The translations under genes and the position numbers were made by a program. The notes beneath the pieces were generated by a model. The model had not been told where the DNA came from. It saw nothing but the letters and a program-made list of their open reading frames with translations, and did not search any database. Shown here piece by piece: positions 1 to 12,308 of a DNA stretch of 64,000 nt. Numbering within the stretch: position 1 is the first letter of the stretch; each line of letters starts with the position of its first letter. The stretch lies in contig NZ_NPKR01000002.1 in the NCBI RefSeq assembly GCF_008329535.1, positions 1 through 64,000 on the forward strand, read 5' to 3'. The stretch is from Mycolicibacterium sp. P1-18 (GTDB taxonomy: Bacteria > Actinomycetota > Actinomycetes > Mycobacteriales > Mycobacteriaceae).

Positions 1-1341
1 ACCGACAAGCCCGAGCTGGAACCGCTTTTGGCCACCGAGTGGACGGCCTCGCCGGACAACAAGGTGTTCACCTTCAAGTTGCGGGAGGGCGTGAAGTTCC
101 ACGACGGCACGCCGTTCACCTCCGCGGCGGTGAAGGCGTCCTTCGACCGCAGGCTCGCGGTCAACCAGGGCCCGGCCTACATGGTGGCCGACGTCGACTC
201 CGTAACCACCCAGGGCGATTACGGTGTCACCATCACGCTGAAGGCCCCGAACTCGGCGTTCCTGGACTACCTGGCTTGCGCGTACGGTCCGCGGATGCTC
301 AGCCCCGAGGGGCTGAAGAAGAACGCCGGCTCCGACAACGCGCAGGGCTATCTGACCAATCACGATCTGGGCACCGGCCCGTTCACGCTGACCGCGGCCG
401 AGGTCGGATCGCGTTATGCGCTCGAGGCGTACCCGGAGTACTGGGGCCCCAAGCCGTACTTCGAGAAGGTGGAGATCCCGGTCATCACCGACGTCTCGGC
501 GCAGCAGTTGCAGTTCAACAACGGCCAGGTCGCCGCGATCCTGCACGACCTGCCGTCCTCGGCCGTGCAGTCCTATCTCGACAACAAGTCGTTCGCGAAC
601 TACTCACTGCCGACCATGATGTCGAACTACCTGTACGTCAACCCGCACAAGGGGATGATGACCGACGCCAAGAATCGCACCGCGGTGCTGCAGGCCGTCG
701 ACGTCGACGAGCTGGTCAAGCAGACCTACTTCGGGCGTGGCAAGGTTGCCGAGCAGATCTACCCGGGCAACGTGATGGACCCGCAGTATGCGAAGCAGTC
801 CGTGCCGCACGATCCGTCGGTGCTGACGGCCCTGGCGGCGAGCCTGCCCGCCGACCAGAAGAACGTCAGCATCGGCTACGACTCGAGCAACCCCGACAAC
901 CAGTTGGTGAGCAACCTGATTCAGACTCAGCTGGCCGCGGCCGGACTGACGGCCAAGGTGCAGGCGTACCCGACGTCGGAGACCTTCGGCTGGGTCGGAA
1001 CCGACGGCCAGACCGCTCCGGAGATCTTCGTGGCGCTGGCGTGGCCGGATGCGCCGTCGCCCTACACCTGGGGTCACATCTCGTGGGACGCGTCGGGTGG
1101 ATTGAACTACCTGGGCTGTTCAGCGCCGCCGGTGAGTGACGCACTCGCGAAGGGCCTGCCGGACGGGTCGCCCGAGGCGTTCTCCCAAGCCGGCCTCGAG
1201 GCGGTGAAGACGGGTTGCTGGCTGAACATCGCCAGCGTCGACGACTTCGTGGTGGCCCAGCCGTGGCTCAAGGGCGTCGAGCAGGCCCACGTCGTGACCA
1301 ATCCGAACTCGCTGCGCCTCGCCGCGCTGTCGGTGGGCTGA
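1..1341 (+). CDS. ABC transporter solute-binding protein, family 5 (dipeptide/oligopeptide type), 5'-truncated by window edge
   Basis: The reading frame is open from base 1, so the gene begins outside the window. Its first visible residues TDKPELEPLL match residue 81 onward of the full-length paralogue at 3798-5378, so about 80 residues, including the signal peptide and lipobox, are off-window. The visible 446 residues carry the SBP_bac_5 pattern (F-LREGVKFHDGTPF near the start, then the ligand-cleft lobes). The expected role is an extracytoplasmic lipoprotein delivering a substrate to an ABC permease. No permease or ATPase of this type is present downstream. The stop overlaps the next gene's start (TGATG), so the pair is translationally coupled. 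The substrate is unknown, and the family binds far more than peptides. Confidence 0.9.
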   Translation, partial: TDKPELEPLLATEWTASPDNKVFTFKLREGVKFHDGTPFTSAAVKASFDRRLAVNQGPAYMVADVDSVTTQGDYGVTITLKAPNSAFLDYLACAYGPRMLSPEGLKKNAGSDNAQGYLTNHDLGTGPFTLTAAEVGSRYALEAYPEYWGPKPYFEKVEIPVITDVSAQQLQFNNGQVAAILHDLPSSAVQSYLDNKSFANYSLPTMMSNYLYVNPHKGMMTDAKNRTAVLQAVDVDELVKQTYFGRGKVAEQIYPGNVMDPQYAKQSVPHDPSVLTALAASLPADQKNVSIGYDSSNPDNQLVSNLIQTQLAAAGLTAKVQAYPTSETFGWVGTDGQTAPEIFVALAWPDAPSPYTWGHISWDASGGLNYLGCSAPPVSDALAKGLPDGSPEAFSQAGLEAVKTGCWLNIASVDDFVVAQPWLKGVEQAHVVTNPNSLRLAALSVG

Positions 1342-2160
1342 TGGCCGGGCTGACGAGCAAGAGCGGTGTCCGCAGGATCGTCCTGTTCACCCTCGGCTGG
1401 GAGGACCTGCCGAAGTCGGTGTCGGTGTACGGCGCCCCGGAGGAGCAGTTCCGGTGCCCCGTGCCCGGGGTGCTGCTGCAGACCGACGGCGGGTGGGTGT
1501 TGCTCGACACCGGGTTCAACACCGCGCTGATCCGTGATCCGGCCCTGCACCGACGGTACTTCCCCTCGATGGAGTATCAGCCGCTGCTACCCGGACCCGG
1601 TGAGCCGATCGAGGAGTCGCTGCTCGAGATCGGCGTGGACATCGACGACATCCATCTCGTGGCGCTGTCGCACCTGCACGTCGACCACGCTGGGGGACTG
1701 AAGCTGTTCGCCGGAAGGGTTCCCGTGCACGCGCAGCGTCGCGAGCTGGAGTACGGCCTGTCGAATCACCCAGTACCGCAGAGCCATGCGATCTTCCGGG
1801 TGGACTTCGACGATCCGACCATCGACTGGCGTCTGGCGGACGGGGAGGCCGACATCGCGCCGGGGATCACCGCGATACCCACCTACGGGCATACCCCGGG
1901 ACATCAGAGCTTCATGGTGGAACTCGACGAATCGGTGGGCGGCGGCGGGTTCGTATTCGCCTTCGACGCCGCAGATCTGACCGAGAACATCGAACACGAA
2001 CGGGCCATCGGCGGCTACGTCGACGTGGAACCGGAGGAGACCGTCGAGCCCATCCGTCGACTCAAGGAACTCGCGGCGCGCAAGGGCTATCCGCTGATTC
2101 CCGGGCACGACCCGCACGTGTGGCCCGAGTTGACCACCCACTTCCACGACCGCTTCGGTC
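1..2160 (+). repeat. Left copy of a tandem paralogous block (SBP + lactonase)
   Basis: This block aligns with 4038-6200 at an offset of 4037. The first 202 bases are identical to the other copy. Differences then appear in patches, and the 3' half of the binding-protein gene and the lactonase gene are clearly diverged. The graded, mosaic identity suggests an old duplication with later gene conversion at the 5' end. Confidence 0.85.
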
Positions 2161-2174
2161 CGGTACGGGCGTAG
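1341..2174 (+). CDS. MBL-fold hydrolase, N-acyl homoserine lactonase-like (copy 1)
   Basis: This 277-aa metallo-beta-lactamase-fold protein has the motif HLHVDH, then a His in YGHTPGH, Asp residues in FDAADL and a His in PGHDPH. This is the full dinuclear zinc set of the AiiA/AttM lactonase branch. Such enzymes open lactone rings or hydrolyse related esters in the cytosol. The start is the ATG that overlaps the preceding stop (TGATG); longer upstream extensions would run inside the binding-protein gene. It is a diverged paralogue of the gene at 5378. Each copy follows a binding-protein gene directly, so the lactonase probably acts on the imported compound or its derivative (inference). The natural substrate cannot be read from sequence. 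Confidence 0.85.
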   Translation: MAGLTSKSGVRRIVLFTLGWEDLPKSVSVYGAPEEQFRCPVPGVLLQTDGGWVLLDTGFNTALIRDPALHRRYFPSMEYQPLLPGPGEPIEESLLEIGVDIDDIHLVALSHLHVDHAGGLKLFAGRVPVHAQRRELEYGLSNHPVPQSHAIFRVDFDDPTIDWRLADGEADIAPGITAIPTYGHTPGHQSFMVELDESVGGGGFVFAFDAADLTENIEHERAIGGYVDVEPEETVEPIRRLKELAARKGYPLIPGHDPHVWPELTTHFHDRFGPVRA

Positions 2175-2705
2175 ATGGACGTCTCGATGGCCGAGTGCAC
2201 CGGGCTGTGGCGGCGCACCCTTCTCGTCGGCGCCGACGGATCGCGGGACGCCGGCGGCGACGTTCGGTGGCTCCAGGGCATCACCGCCTACGTCGACTCC
2301 CGCGGTTTTGGCGGTCCACTTCATCAGCGTGACAACGTGTTCGAGTGGCATCGCGACGTCGACCTGGAACCGCCGGGGCCGTTTCCCGACGCCGGGGCGA
2401 TGCACTGGGACGGGGACGTCCTCGTCGAGACCGGCGTGCACGAGGACTACTCCGAACACTGGGTGCGCGACGTGGACTCGGCGGGTCCGTGCGCGGCGGC
2501 CTTCCTGACGTCTCCCACCGGGGCACGCGGCCTGCTGATGCGCGTCGGTGACCTCTTCGGCTGGGCGGGCTCGGGTGCGGTGGTGATCGGCGCGCTCGGC
2601 GGGGCGGAGTGGACCAACTTGGAGATCGAACCATCGGATGACCACGTCGACGCCGTCGGCCAGCGATGGAGCGTCGAACGAAGCGAAGGGACGTCAATCG
2701 CATGA
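2175..2705 (+). CDS. Conserved hypothetical protein with WLQ-x6-D-x-R motif (lipocalin-like family suspected)
   Basis: This is a 176-aa protein with no signal peptide or membrane segment. It starts with the ATG immediately after the lactonase stop. The N-terminus has a pattern LWRRTLL...DG..D....V-WLQGITAYVDSR, which I associate with small uncharacterised beta-barrel-like proteins that begin by recording a sample's identity and direction (LWRR, WLQ). The rest is rich in Trp, Asp and Gly and ends near SVERSEGTS. Its stop overlaps the oxygenase start (ATGA), so it is co-translated with it. The function is unknown. The operon suggests a ligand-binding or accessory role in the same pathway. The family assignment is a recollection and weak. 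Confidence 0.7.
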   Translation: MDVSMAECTGLWRRTLLVGADGSRDAGGDVRWLQGITAYVDSRGFGGPLHQRDNVFEWHRDVDLEPPGPFPDAGAMHWDGDVLVETGVHEDYSEHWVRDVDSAGPCAAAFLTSPTGARGLLMRVGDLFGWAGSGAVVIGALGGAEWTNLEIEPSDDHVDAVGQRWSVERSEGTSIA

Positions 2706-3739
2706 CGGGCATGACCTCATTCACCTCGGTACCCATCGTCGACGTCAGCGGTCTGCGTTCGTCGGACGCCGACGAACGTGACCGGGTGTCGGCCGAGATC
2801 GGCAAGGCGGCAAGCGAAGTCGGCTTCTTCTACGTCAGCGGGTCCGGCGTCGACGAGTCGACGTTCGACCGCATGCTCGAGGCCACCAAGGAATTCTTCG
2901 CGCTGCCGCTCGACGAGAAGATGCGCAGCTACATCGGTCTGTCGCAATGCCATCGGGGCTACGTGCCGGTCGGCGAGGAGGGCGTCGAAAACGGCGTGCC
3001 CGACCTGAAGGAGGCGTTCGACACGGCGTTGGATCTGCCCGCCGACGACCCCGACCACCTGGCCGGCAACCCGATGCTCGGTCCGAACGCGTGGCCGGAA
3101 CTGCCCGGCTTCGCCGAGGCGGTGACCGCCTACTACGACGCGGTCCTGGAGGTGGGTCATCTGCTGCTGCGGGCGTTCGCCGTTGCGCTCGGCGAGGATC
3201 CCGACGTCTTCTCCCGGCACGCCACCAAGACCCCGAGCCAACTGCGGCTGGTGCACTACCCGTACAACCCCGACGCACGGGACGGGATGGGCATCGGCGC
3301 GCACACCGACTACGAGTGCTTCACGCTGCTCAAGCCGACGGCGCCCGGACTGGAGGTGCTCAACGGCGCGGGGGAGTGGATCGACGTCCCGCCGGTGCCC
3401 GGCACCTTCGTGGTCAACATCGGCGACCTGCTCGAATTGTGGACCAGCGGTGCGTTCGTCGCGACCAGCCACCGCGTCCGAAAGGTCGCCGAGGAGCGGT
3501 ACTCGTTCCCGCTCTTCTTCAACGTCGACTACGACACGGAGGTCAAGCCGCTGCCGCAGTTCGTCTCTCCCGACCTGCCGCAGCGGCCGCCGCTGAAGGC
3601 CGGGGAGCACCTGTTCGCCCAAACCGCACAGAGTTTCGCGTACCTGCGACAGCGGGTCGAGAGCGGTGAGCTGGTGCTGCCGGAAGGATCGCTGAAGCTC
3701 AACCAGTTCGGCCAGCAAGCACTCTTGGGCGTGGAGTGA
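2702..3739 (+). CDS. Isopenicillin N synthase-like Fe(II)/2-oxoglutarate-dependent oxygenase
   Basis: This is a 345-aa protein of the plant-type 2OG-Fe(II) oxygenase/IPNS family. The N-terminal DIOX_N part (PIVDVSGL, then GFFYVSGSGV) is followed by the catalytic double-stranded beta-helix. Its iron facial triad is visible as H201 and D203 in AHTDYE and H257 in TSHRVR, with R266-x-S268 (RYSF) for the 2-oxoglutarate carboxylate. The start at 2702 is chosen because it overlaps the preceding stop as ATGA; an ATG three codons later is possible. The expected chemistry is hydroxylation, desaturation or ring closure of a small molecule in the cytosol. It sits between the two binding-protein/lactonase pairs and reads in the same direction. 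The RxS motif makes a 2OG-using enzyme likelier than a true IPNS. Confidence 0.88.
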   Translation: MTGMTSFTSVPIVDVSGLRSSDADERDRVSAEIGKAASEVGFFYVSGSGVDESTFDRMLEATKEFFALPLDEKMRSYIGLSQCHRGYVPVGEEGVENGVPDLKEAFDTALDLPADDPDHLAGNPMLGPNAWPELPGFAEAVTAYYDAVLEVGHLLLRAFAVALGEDPDVFSRHATKTPSQLRLVHYPYNPDARDGMGIGAHTDYECFTLLKPTAPGLEVLNGAGEWIDVPPVPGTFVVNIGDLLELWTSGAFVATSHRVRKVAEERYSFPLFFNVDYDTEVKPLPQFVSPDLPQRPPLKAGEHLFAQTAQSFAYLRQRVESGELVLPEGSLKLNQFGQQALLGVE

Positions 3740-3797
3740 TCCTCGTGCACCACACCGAACAGCCAGCCACCACGCCCGCCCTCGAAGGAGCCGCACG

Positions 3798-5378
3798 ATG
3801 ACCGTCAAATTCCGCGCCCTTGCAGCCGTTGCCGCAACGGCCGTCCTCGCGTTGACCGCCTGCGGCGGTTCGGATTCGGGCAGCAGCACGCCGAATGCCG
3901 CGCCGACCGACAAGGTGTTGCACCTGTCGTTCCTGCAGGATCCGGGGCAGCCGCCGGACCCCGACGTCTACTACGCGGGTCAGGGTCTGCTGTTGACCAC
4001 CAACACCTACGAGGGTCTGCTGCAGTACAAGGGCGGGACCGACAAGCCCGAGCTGGAACCGCTTTTGGCCACCGAGTGGACGGCCTCGCCGGACAACAAG
4101 GTGTTCACCTTCAAGTTGCGGGAGGGCGTGAAGTTCCACGACGGCACGCCGTTCACCTCCGCGGCGGTGAAGGCGTCCTTCGACCGCAGGCTCGCGGTCA
4201 ACCAGGGCCCGGCCTACATGGTGGCCGACGTCGACTCCGTCACCACCCAGGGCGATCTCGGTGTCACCATCACGCTGAAGGCCCCGAACTCGGCGTTCCT
4301 GGACTACCTCGCCTGCCCGTATGGTCCGCGGATGCTCAGCCCCGAGGGGCTGAAGAAGAACGCCGGCTCCGACAACGCGCAGGGCTATCTGACGAACCAC
4401 GACCTGGGCACCGGCCCGTTCACGCTGACCGCCGCCGAGGTGGGCTCCAAGTACGAACTCACCGCCTTCGGTGACTACTGGGGCACCAAGCCCTACTTCG
4501 AGAAGGTCGAACTCCCGGTCATCACCGACGTCTCCGCGCAGCAGCTGCAGTTCAACAACGGTCAGATCGCCGCGATCCTGCACGACCTGCCGTCCTCGGC
4601 CGTGCAGTCCTACATGGACAACAAGGCGTTCACCAACTACTCGCTGCCGACCATGATGTCGAACTACGTCTACCTGAACCAGCGCAAGGGCATGATGACC
4701 GACGTCAAGAACCGCACCGCGGTGCTGCAGGCGATCGACGTCGACGAGCTGGTCAAGCAGACCTACTTCGGGCGCGGCAAGACCGCCGAGCAGATCTACC
4801 CGCCGAACATGATGGCCGCCGAGTACGGCAAGCAGACGGTGCCCCACGATCCCTCGGTGCTCAGCGGCATCGCCGCGGGTCTGCCCGCCGACCAGAAGTC
4901 CGTGACGATCGGGTACGACTCCAGCAACCCGGACAATCAGTTGATCAGCAACCTGATTCAGACTCAGCTCGCCGCGGCGGGTCTCGACGCCAAGGTGCAG
5001 GCCTATCCCACCTCCGAGATCTACGGCTGGGTCGGGTCCGACGGGCAGTCGGCGCCGGACATCATGACCTACCTGGGCTGGCCGGACGCACCGTCGCCGT
5101 ACACCTGGGGCCACATCTCGTGGGACGCCACGGGCGGCTTGAACTTCTTCGGATGCTCGGCGCCGCCGGTCACCGATGCCCTGAACAGGGGCCTTCCCAA
5201 CGCGTCGCTGCCGGACTTCTCGACCGCCGGTGAAGAAGCCGTCAAGACCGGCTGCTGGTTGAACGTCGCCGACGTCAACGACTTCATGGTGGCTCAGCCC
5301 TGGCTGAAGGGCATGGAGCAGGCCCACGTCGTGACCAACCCGAATTCGCTTCGGCTGGCCGCTCTTTCGGTGGGCTGA
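3798..5378 (+). CDS. ABC transporter solute-binding lipoprotein, family 5 (copy 2, complete)
   Basis: This is a 526-aa SBP_bac_5 protein. The N-terminus is a short basic region, a hydrophobic stretch and the lipobox LTAC at residues 19-22, so it should be lipid-anchored outside the membrane. An AAGGAG ribosome site precedes the ATG. The mature part begins VLHLSFLQDPGQPPDPDVYY, and the family motif LREGVKFHDGTPF follows. It is the intact paralogue of the truncated gene at the left edge; the first ~200 bases they share are identical at DNA level. The stop overlaps the lactonase start (TGATG). The substrate is unknown, and the pairing with lactonases and an oxygenase argues against a plain dipeptide role. 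Confidence 0.93.
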   Translation: MTVKFRALAAVAATAVLALTACGGSDSGSSTPNAAPTDKVLHLSFLQDPGQPPDPDVYYAGQGLLLTTNTYEGLLQYKGGTDKPELEPLLATEWTASPDNKVFTFKLREGVKFHDGTPFTSAAVKASFDRRLAVNQGPAYMVADVDSVTTQGDLGVTITLKAPNSAFLDYLACPYGPRMLSPEGLKKNAGSDNAQGYLTNHDLGTGPFTLTAAEVGSKYELTAFGDYWGTKPYFEKVELPVITDVSAQQLQFNNGQIAAILHDLPSSAVQSYMDNKAFTNYSLPTMMSNYVYLNQRKGMMTDVKNRTAVLQAIDVDELVKQTYFGRGKTAEQIYPPNMMAAEYGKQTVPHDPSVLSGIAAGLPADQKSVTIGYDSSNPDNQLISNLIQTQLAAAGLDAKVQAYPTSEIYGWVGSDGQSAPDIMTYLGWPDAPSPYTWGHISWDATGGLNFFGCSAPPVTDALNRGLPNASLPDFSTAGEEAVKTGCWLNVADVNDFMVAQPWLKGMEQAHVVTNPNSLRLAALSVG

Positions 5379-6200
5379 TGGCGACGCTGGTCCGCCCCGG
5401 CGGCGTGCGCCGGATCATCCTGCTGACGCTGGGCTGGGAGGAACTGCCGAAGTCGGTGTCGGTCTACGGCGCCCCGCCCGGGGAGCGGATGCGAGAGCCC
5501 GTGCCCGGGGTGCTGTTGCAGACCGACGGCGGGTGGGTGCTGCTCGACACCGGCTTCAACACCGCGCTGGTGCGGGACCCGGCGCTGCACCGGAGGTTCT
5601 TCCCGACGGTGGAGTACCGCCCGGTGCTGCCCGGCCCCGGCGAACCGATCGAGCAGCGGCTCGCCGAGGTGGGGGTGGACTTCGACGCCATCCACACCGT
5701 AGCCGTCAGCCACCTGCACCACGACCATGCCGGCGGGCTCAAGCTGTTCGCCGGCAAGGTCCCGGTACACGCCCAGCGCCGCGAACTCGAGTACGGGTTG
5801 TCCAATCATCCGGAGCCCGAACGCAATGCAATCGTCCGAGTGGACTTCGACGACCCCACCATCGAGTGGCGTCTGGCCGACGGAGAGGCCGAGATCGCGC
5901 CGGGGATCACCGCGATCCCCACCTACGGACACACCCCGGGGCATCAGAGCTTCATGGTGGAACTCGACGAGTCGTGCGGGGGTGACGGGTTCGTGTTCGC
6001 CTTCGACGCCGCCGACCTCACCGAGAACATTGAGCACGAGCTCGCCATCGGTGGCTTCATCGGCGTCGAACCGGAGGAGACCGTGGAGCCGATCCGCCGG
6101 CTCAAGGAACTCGCGGCGCGCAAGGGCTATCCGCTGATCCCCGGACACGACCCGCACGTGTGGCCGCAGCTGACCACCCACTTCCACGACCGCTTCGGCG
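4038..6200 (+). repeat. Right copy of the tandem paralogous block (SBP + lactonase)
   Basis: Counterpart of 1-2160. Gene order, the TGATG junction and most protein sequence are conserved. DNA identity is complete over the first ~200 aligned bases and drops further along. Confidence 0.85.
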
Positions 6201-6224
6201 CGGTCGTGGGCGGGGAGTCGAGCG

Positions 6225-6232
<8 letters not shown>
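5378..6232 (+). CDS. MBL-fold hydrolase, N-acyl homoserine lactonase-like (copy 2)
   Basis: This is a 284-aa metallo-beta-lactamase-fold protein. Zinc ligands are visible: H112, H114, D116 and H117 (HLHHDH), H185 in YGHTPGH, the FDAAD aspartates near 210-213, and H257 in PGHDPH. The segment EVPGVLLQTDGGWVLLDTG-like (residues ~41-59) is typical of lactonases. The ATG overlaps the binding-protein stop (TGATG). Copy 1 differs by a one-residue indel near residue 35 and a shorter tail. The 3' end overlaps the convergent fecB stop by 8 bp. A lactone or ester substrate linked to the adjacent transporter is inferred, not shown. Confidence 0.88.
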
Positions 6233-10537
<4,305 letters not shown>

Positions 10538-10547
10538 CTGACCCTTT

Positions 10548-10609
10548 CGCGACCAGACGCAAACATGCGGCGAGGCTCGGCGTGTCGCGCACTTCTACGT
10601 CTGCTCGCG
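10548..10609. terminator. Long inverted repeat between convergent serB2 and MocR gene
   Basis: The 12-base arms CGCGACCAGACG (10548-10559) and CGTCTGCTCGCG (10598-10609) pair with a single mismatch across a 38-base loop. No T-run follows. Its position between two converging genes suggests a bidirectional terminator or a small dispersed palindrome; AGACGCAAA/CGTCTG-type palindromes are, to my recollection, recurrent in mycobacterial intergenic DNA. Confidence 0.5.
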
Positions 10610-10626
10610 GGGGAGTGGGGTGGCAG

Positions 10627-12081
10627 TCAGACCACCACGGCGCCGAGGTCGCGGCTGGCCGGGCCCGTTCCGGTCACGCTGCGCCAGGCGCGGGCCAGGA
10701 GTTCGACGGCCTCGCTGAGCTGGTCGTCGGGCAGCGTGTACGGCACCCGGATGAATCGCTCGAGGGTGCCGTCCACGCCGAAGCGTGGGCCCGGCGGAAT
10801 CTCCAGACCCATCCGGGAAGCGGCCGCGGACAGCGCCGAACTCATGGGTGCGGGCAGCCGCACCCACAGCGACATCCCGCCGCGGCTGGGGTCGGGAAGC
10901 CAATCGGGAAGGTGCCGTGCCAGCAGCTCCAGCAGCAGCGCCCGCCGTCCGCGCAAGATCTCGCGCCGCTCCAGTAGCAAGTCGTCGGCGATGCCGAGAA
11001 GCCTTGCCGCAGCGAGCTGTTCGATGATCGGGGTGCCCATGTCGACGGAGGGTCGCATGGCGCCGATCGTGGTCAGGGTACTGCGCTCGGCGCGGATCCA
11101 GCCGATGCGCAGACCGCCCCAGCACGACTTCGACATCGACCCCACGGTGAGCACCAGATCGCGCCGCGAGGTCATGGACGCGGCGAACGGCGGCGGTACC
11201 GCCTCGTCGAGCCACATGTCGGTGATGGTCTCGTCGACGATCGTCCGGGTGCGGGTCTCGGCGATGATGTGGGCCAGGCGCCGTCGGCCGTCCGGCGGCA
11301 GCGTCATCCCCGTCGGGTTGTGGTTGTCCGGGATCAGATAGGCGAGATTCGGGGAGAGCTGACGTACCGCCGCGTCGATCGCGTCCAGTTCCCAGCCCTG
11401 ATGGGTCATCGCCACCGGCACCGGTCGCAGACCTCGGGTGGCCATCAACGCGAGGACGCCATGGTAGGTCGGCTGCTCGACGAGCACGCGGTCGCCCGGC
11501 TGGGTGTAGGTCGCCATGATGAGCCCGATGGCGTTCAGGGCGCCCGTGGTCACGACGATCTCGTCTGGCTCGGTGGGAAGCCCTCGGCGGCAATACCTTT
11601 CGGCGATGGCCTCCCGAAGGGGTGCGACGCCGACGAGTTCGATGCCGATGTCGTGCAGGTACGGCATGACTTCGCCGGCGGCCTCGACGAACGCGCGGGA
11701 CACCGCGGCGGCCGGCGCAGCCAAGGTCGCGGCGGCGAGGTTCGCCGAGGCCGTTCCGACGATGGTGGGGGAGGTGGCGCCGTCCGACACGGGCAACGCC
11801 GTCGTGCTCCGCGCACCTTGGCGCCCCCTGAGATAGCCGTCCTCGCGCATCTGGGTGTACGCCGCGGTGACCGTGGTGCGTGAGACGCGCAGGGCGTCGG
11901 CGAGGGCCCGCTCGCTGGGCACCTGCGCACCGACCGGCAGTCGGCCGTCGACGATCAGCATGCGCAACCCGTCGGACAGCCCCTGATAGGCGGGCCCGCT
12001 CGCGCTGGCGGTGCGCCAGTTGCCCAGTTCGCGGGCCAAGAGGTCCACATCAAGCCGCCGGCCCGCCAGTTCTACGCTCAT
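10627..12081 (-). CDS. MocR-type regulator (GntR wHTH fused to PLP aminotransferase fold), YczR-like
   Basis: This is a 484-aa protein. Residues ~15-85 form a GntR winged helix-turn-helix (QVPSERALADALRVSRTTVTAAYTQM). The rest is a fold-type I aminotransferase domain with the PLP-binding Lys in GSMSKSCWGG and the NHNPTG motif. MocR proteins use PLP or its adducts as effector rather than as transaminases. The gene is divergent from a YczE-type membrane protein gene, the arrangement that defines the YczR subgroup. The ATG at 12081 (MSVELAGRR) is chosen over an upstream alternative. This gene and yczE are absent between Rv3042c and Rv3041c, so the pair looks like a lineage-specific insertion. 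Confidence 0.88.
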   Translation of the reverse strand: MSVELAGRRLDVDLLARELGNWRTASASGPAYQGLSDGLRMLIVDGRLPVGAQVPSERALADALRVSRTTVTAAYTQMREDGYLRGRQGARSTTALPVSDGATSPTIVGTASANLAAATLAAPAAAVSRAFVEAAGEVMPYLHDIGIELVGVAPLREAIAERYCRRGLPTEPDEIVVTTGALNAIGLIMATYTQPGDRVLVEQPTYHGVLALMATRGLRPVPVAMTHQGWELDAIDAAVRQLSPNLAYLIPDNHNPTGMTLPPDGRRRLAHIIAETRTRTIVDETITDMWLDEAVPPPFAASMTSRRDLVLTVGSMSKSCWGGLRIGWIRAERSTLTTIGAMRPSVDMGTPIIEQLAAARLLGIADDLLLERREILRGRRALLLELLARHLPDWLPDPSRGGMSLWVRLPAPMSSALSAAASRMGLEIPPGPRFGVDGTLERFIRVPYTLPDDQLSEAVELLARAWRSVTGTGPASRDLGAVVV

Positions 12082-12086
12082 TGAGG

Positions 12087-12104
12087 CCAGTTTGCCCCAA
12101 CTGG
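12087..12104. promoter_or_regulatory. Palindrome in the MocR/yczE divergent region, candidate operator
   Basis: CCAGTT-N6-AACTGG is a perfect inverted repeat 6 bp upstream of the MocR start. The half-site GGCCAGT recurs directly at 12085-12091 and 12118-12124, 33 bp apart, about three helical turns. MocR regulators commonly bind spaced direct repeats, so both layouts are candidates. Confidence 0.45.
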
Positions 12105-12143
12105 ATATTGATGGCAAGGCCAGTCGACGTCCAGAATCGACTC

Positions 12144-12308
12144 ATGGCACAGCACTGGACCTCGAGAATGACGCGCAAGGCACGCGAGTTGGGCCGCGTC
12201 TACCGCAATTCACCCCGGATCGGCGACTTCGTCTCCGAGGACTCGGACTCCCGCCGGGTCCGCAACGACCTCGACGCCATCCGCGCCCGCTTCCCCGACC
12301 ACGCGTGA
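12144..12308 (+). CDS. Small hypothetical protein (54 aa) coupled to YczE-type gene
   Basis: This short ORF begins MAQHWTSRMTRK, is basic in its first half and ends DAIRARFPDHA. It has no signal peptide or membrane helix and no family that I recognise. It starts 63 bp from the divergent MocR gene, and its stop overlaps the GTG of the next gene (GTGA), which argues for real translation. It could be a small regulator or a translational-coupling leader for the membrane protein. The AT-poor context makes chance ORFs common, hence moderate confidence. Confidence 0.5.
   Translation: MAQHWTSRMTRKARELGRVYRNSPRIGDFVSEDSDSRRVRNDLDAIRARFPDHA

Noticed and set aside
2666..2701. Longer start (MERRTKRRDVNR) for the oxygenase
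   Set aside because: It would overlap the preceding gene by 40 bases and add a basic leader foreign to the family. The ATGA-overlap start at 2702 is better.
3699..5327. 542-aa open frame on the minus strand opposite the binding-protein gene
   Set aside because: It is a GC-skew shadow: Arg/Gly/Val-rich with no motif, while the plus-strand frame has a lipobox and family blocks. The same holds for the long minus frames under ctaD (7847-9223), ligA (54328-56637) and fixA (24134-25162).
10565..11341. Plus-strand open frame opposite the MocR gene
   Set aside because: It is Arg/Ser-rich without motif. The minus strand holds an intact GntR/aminotransferase fusion.
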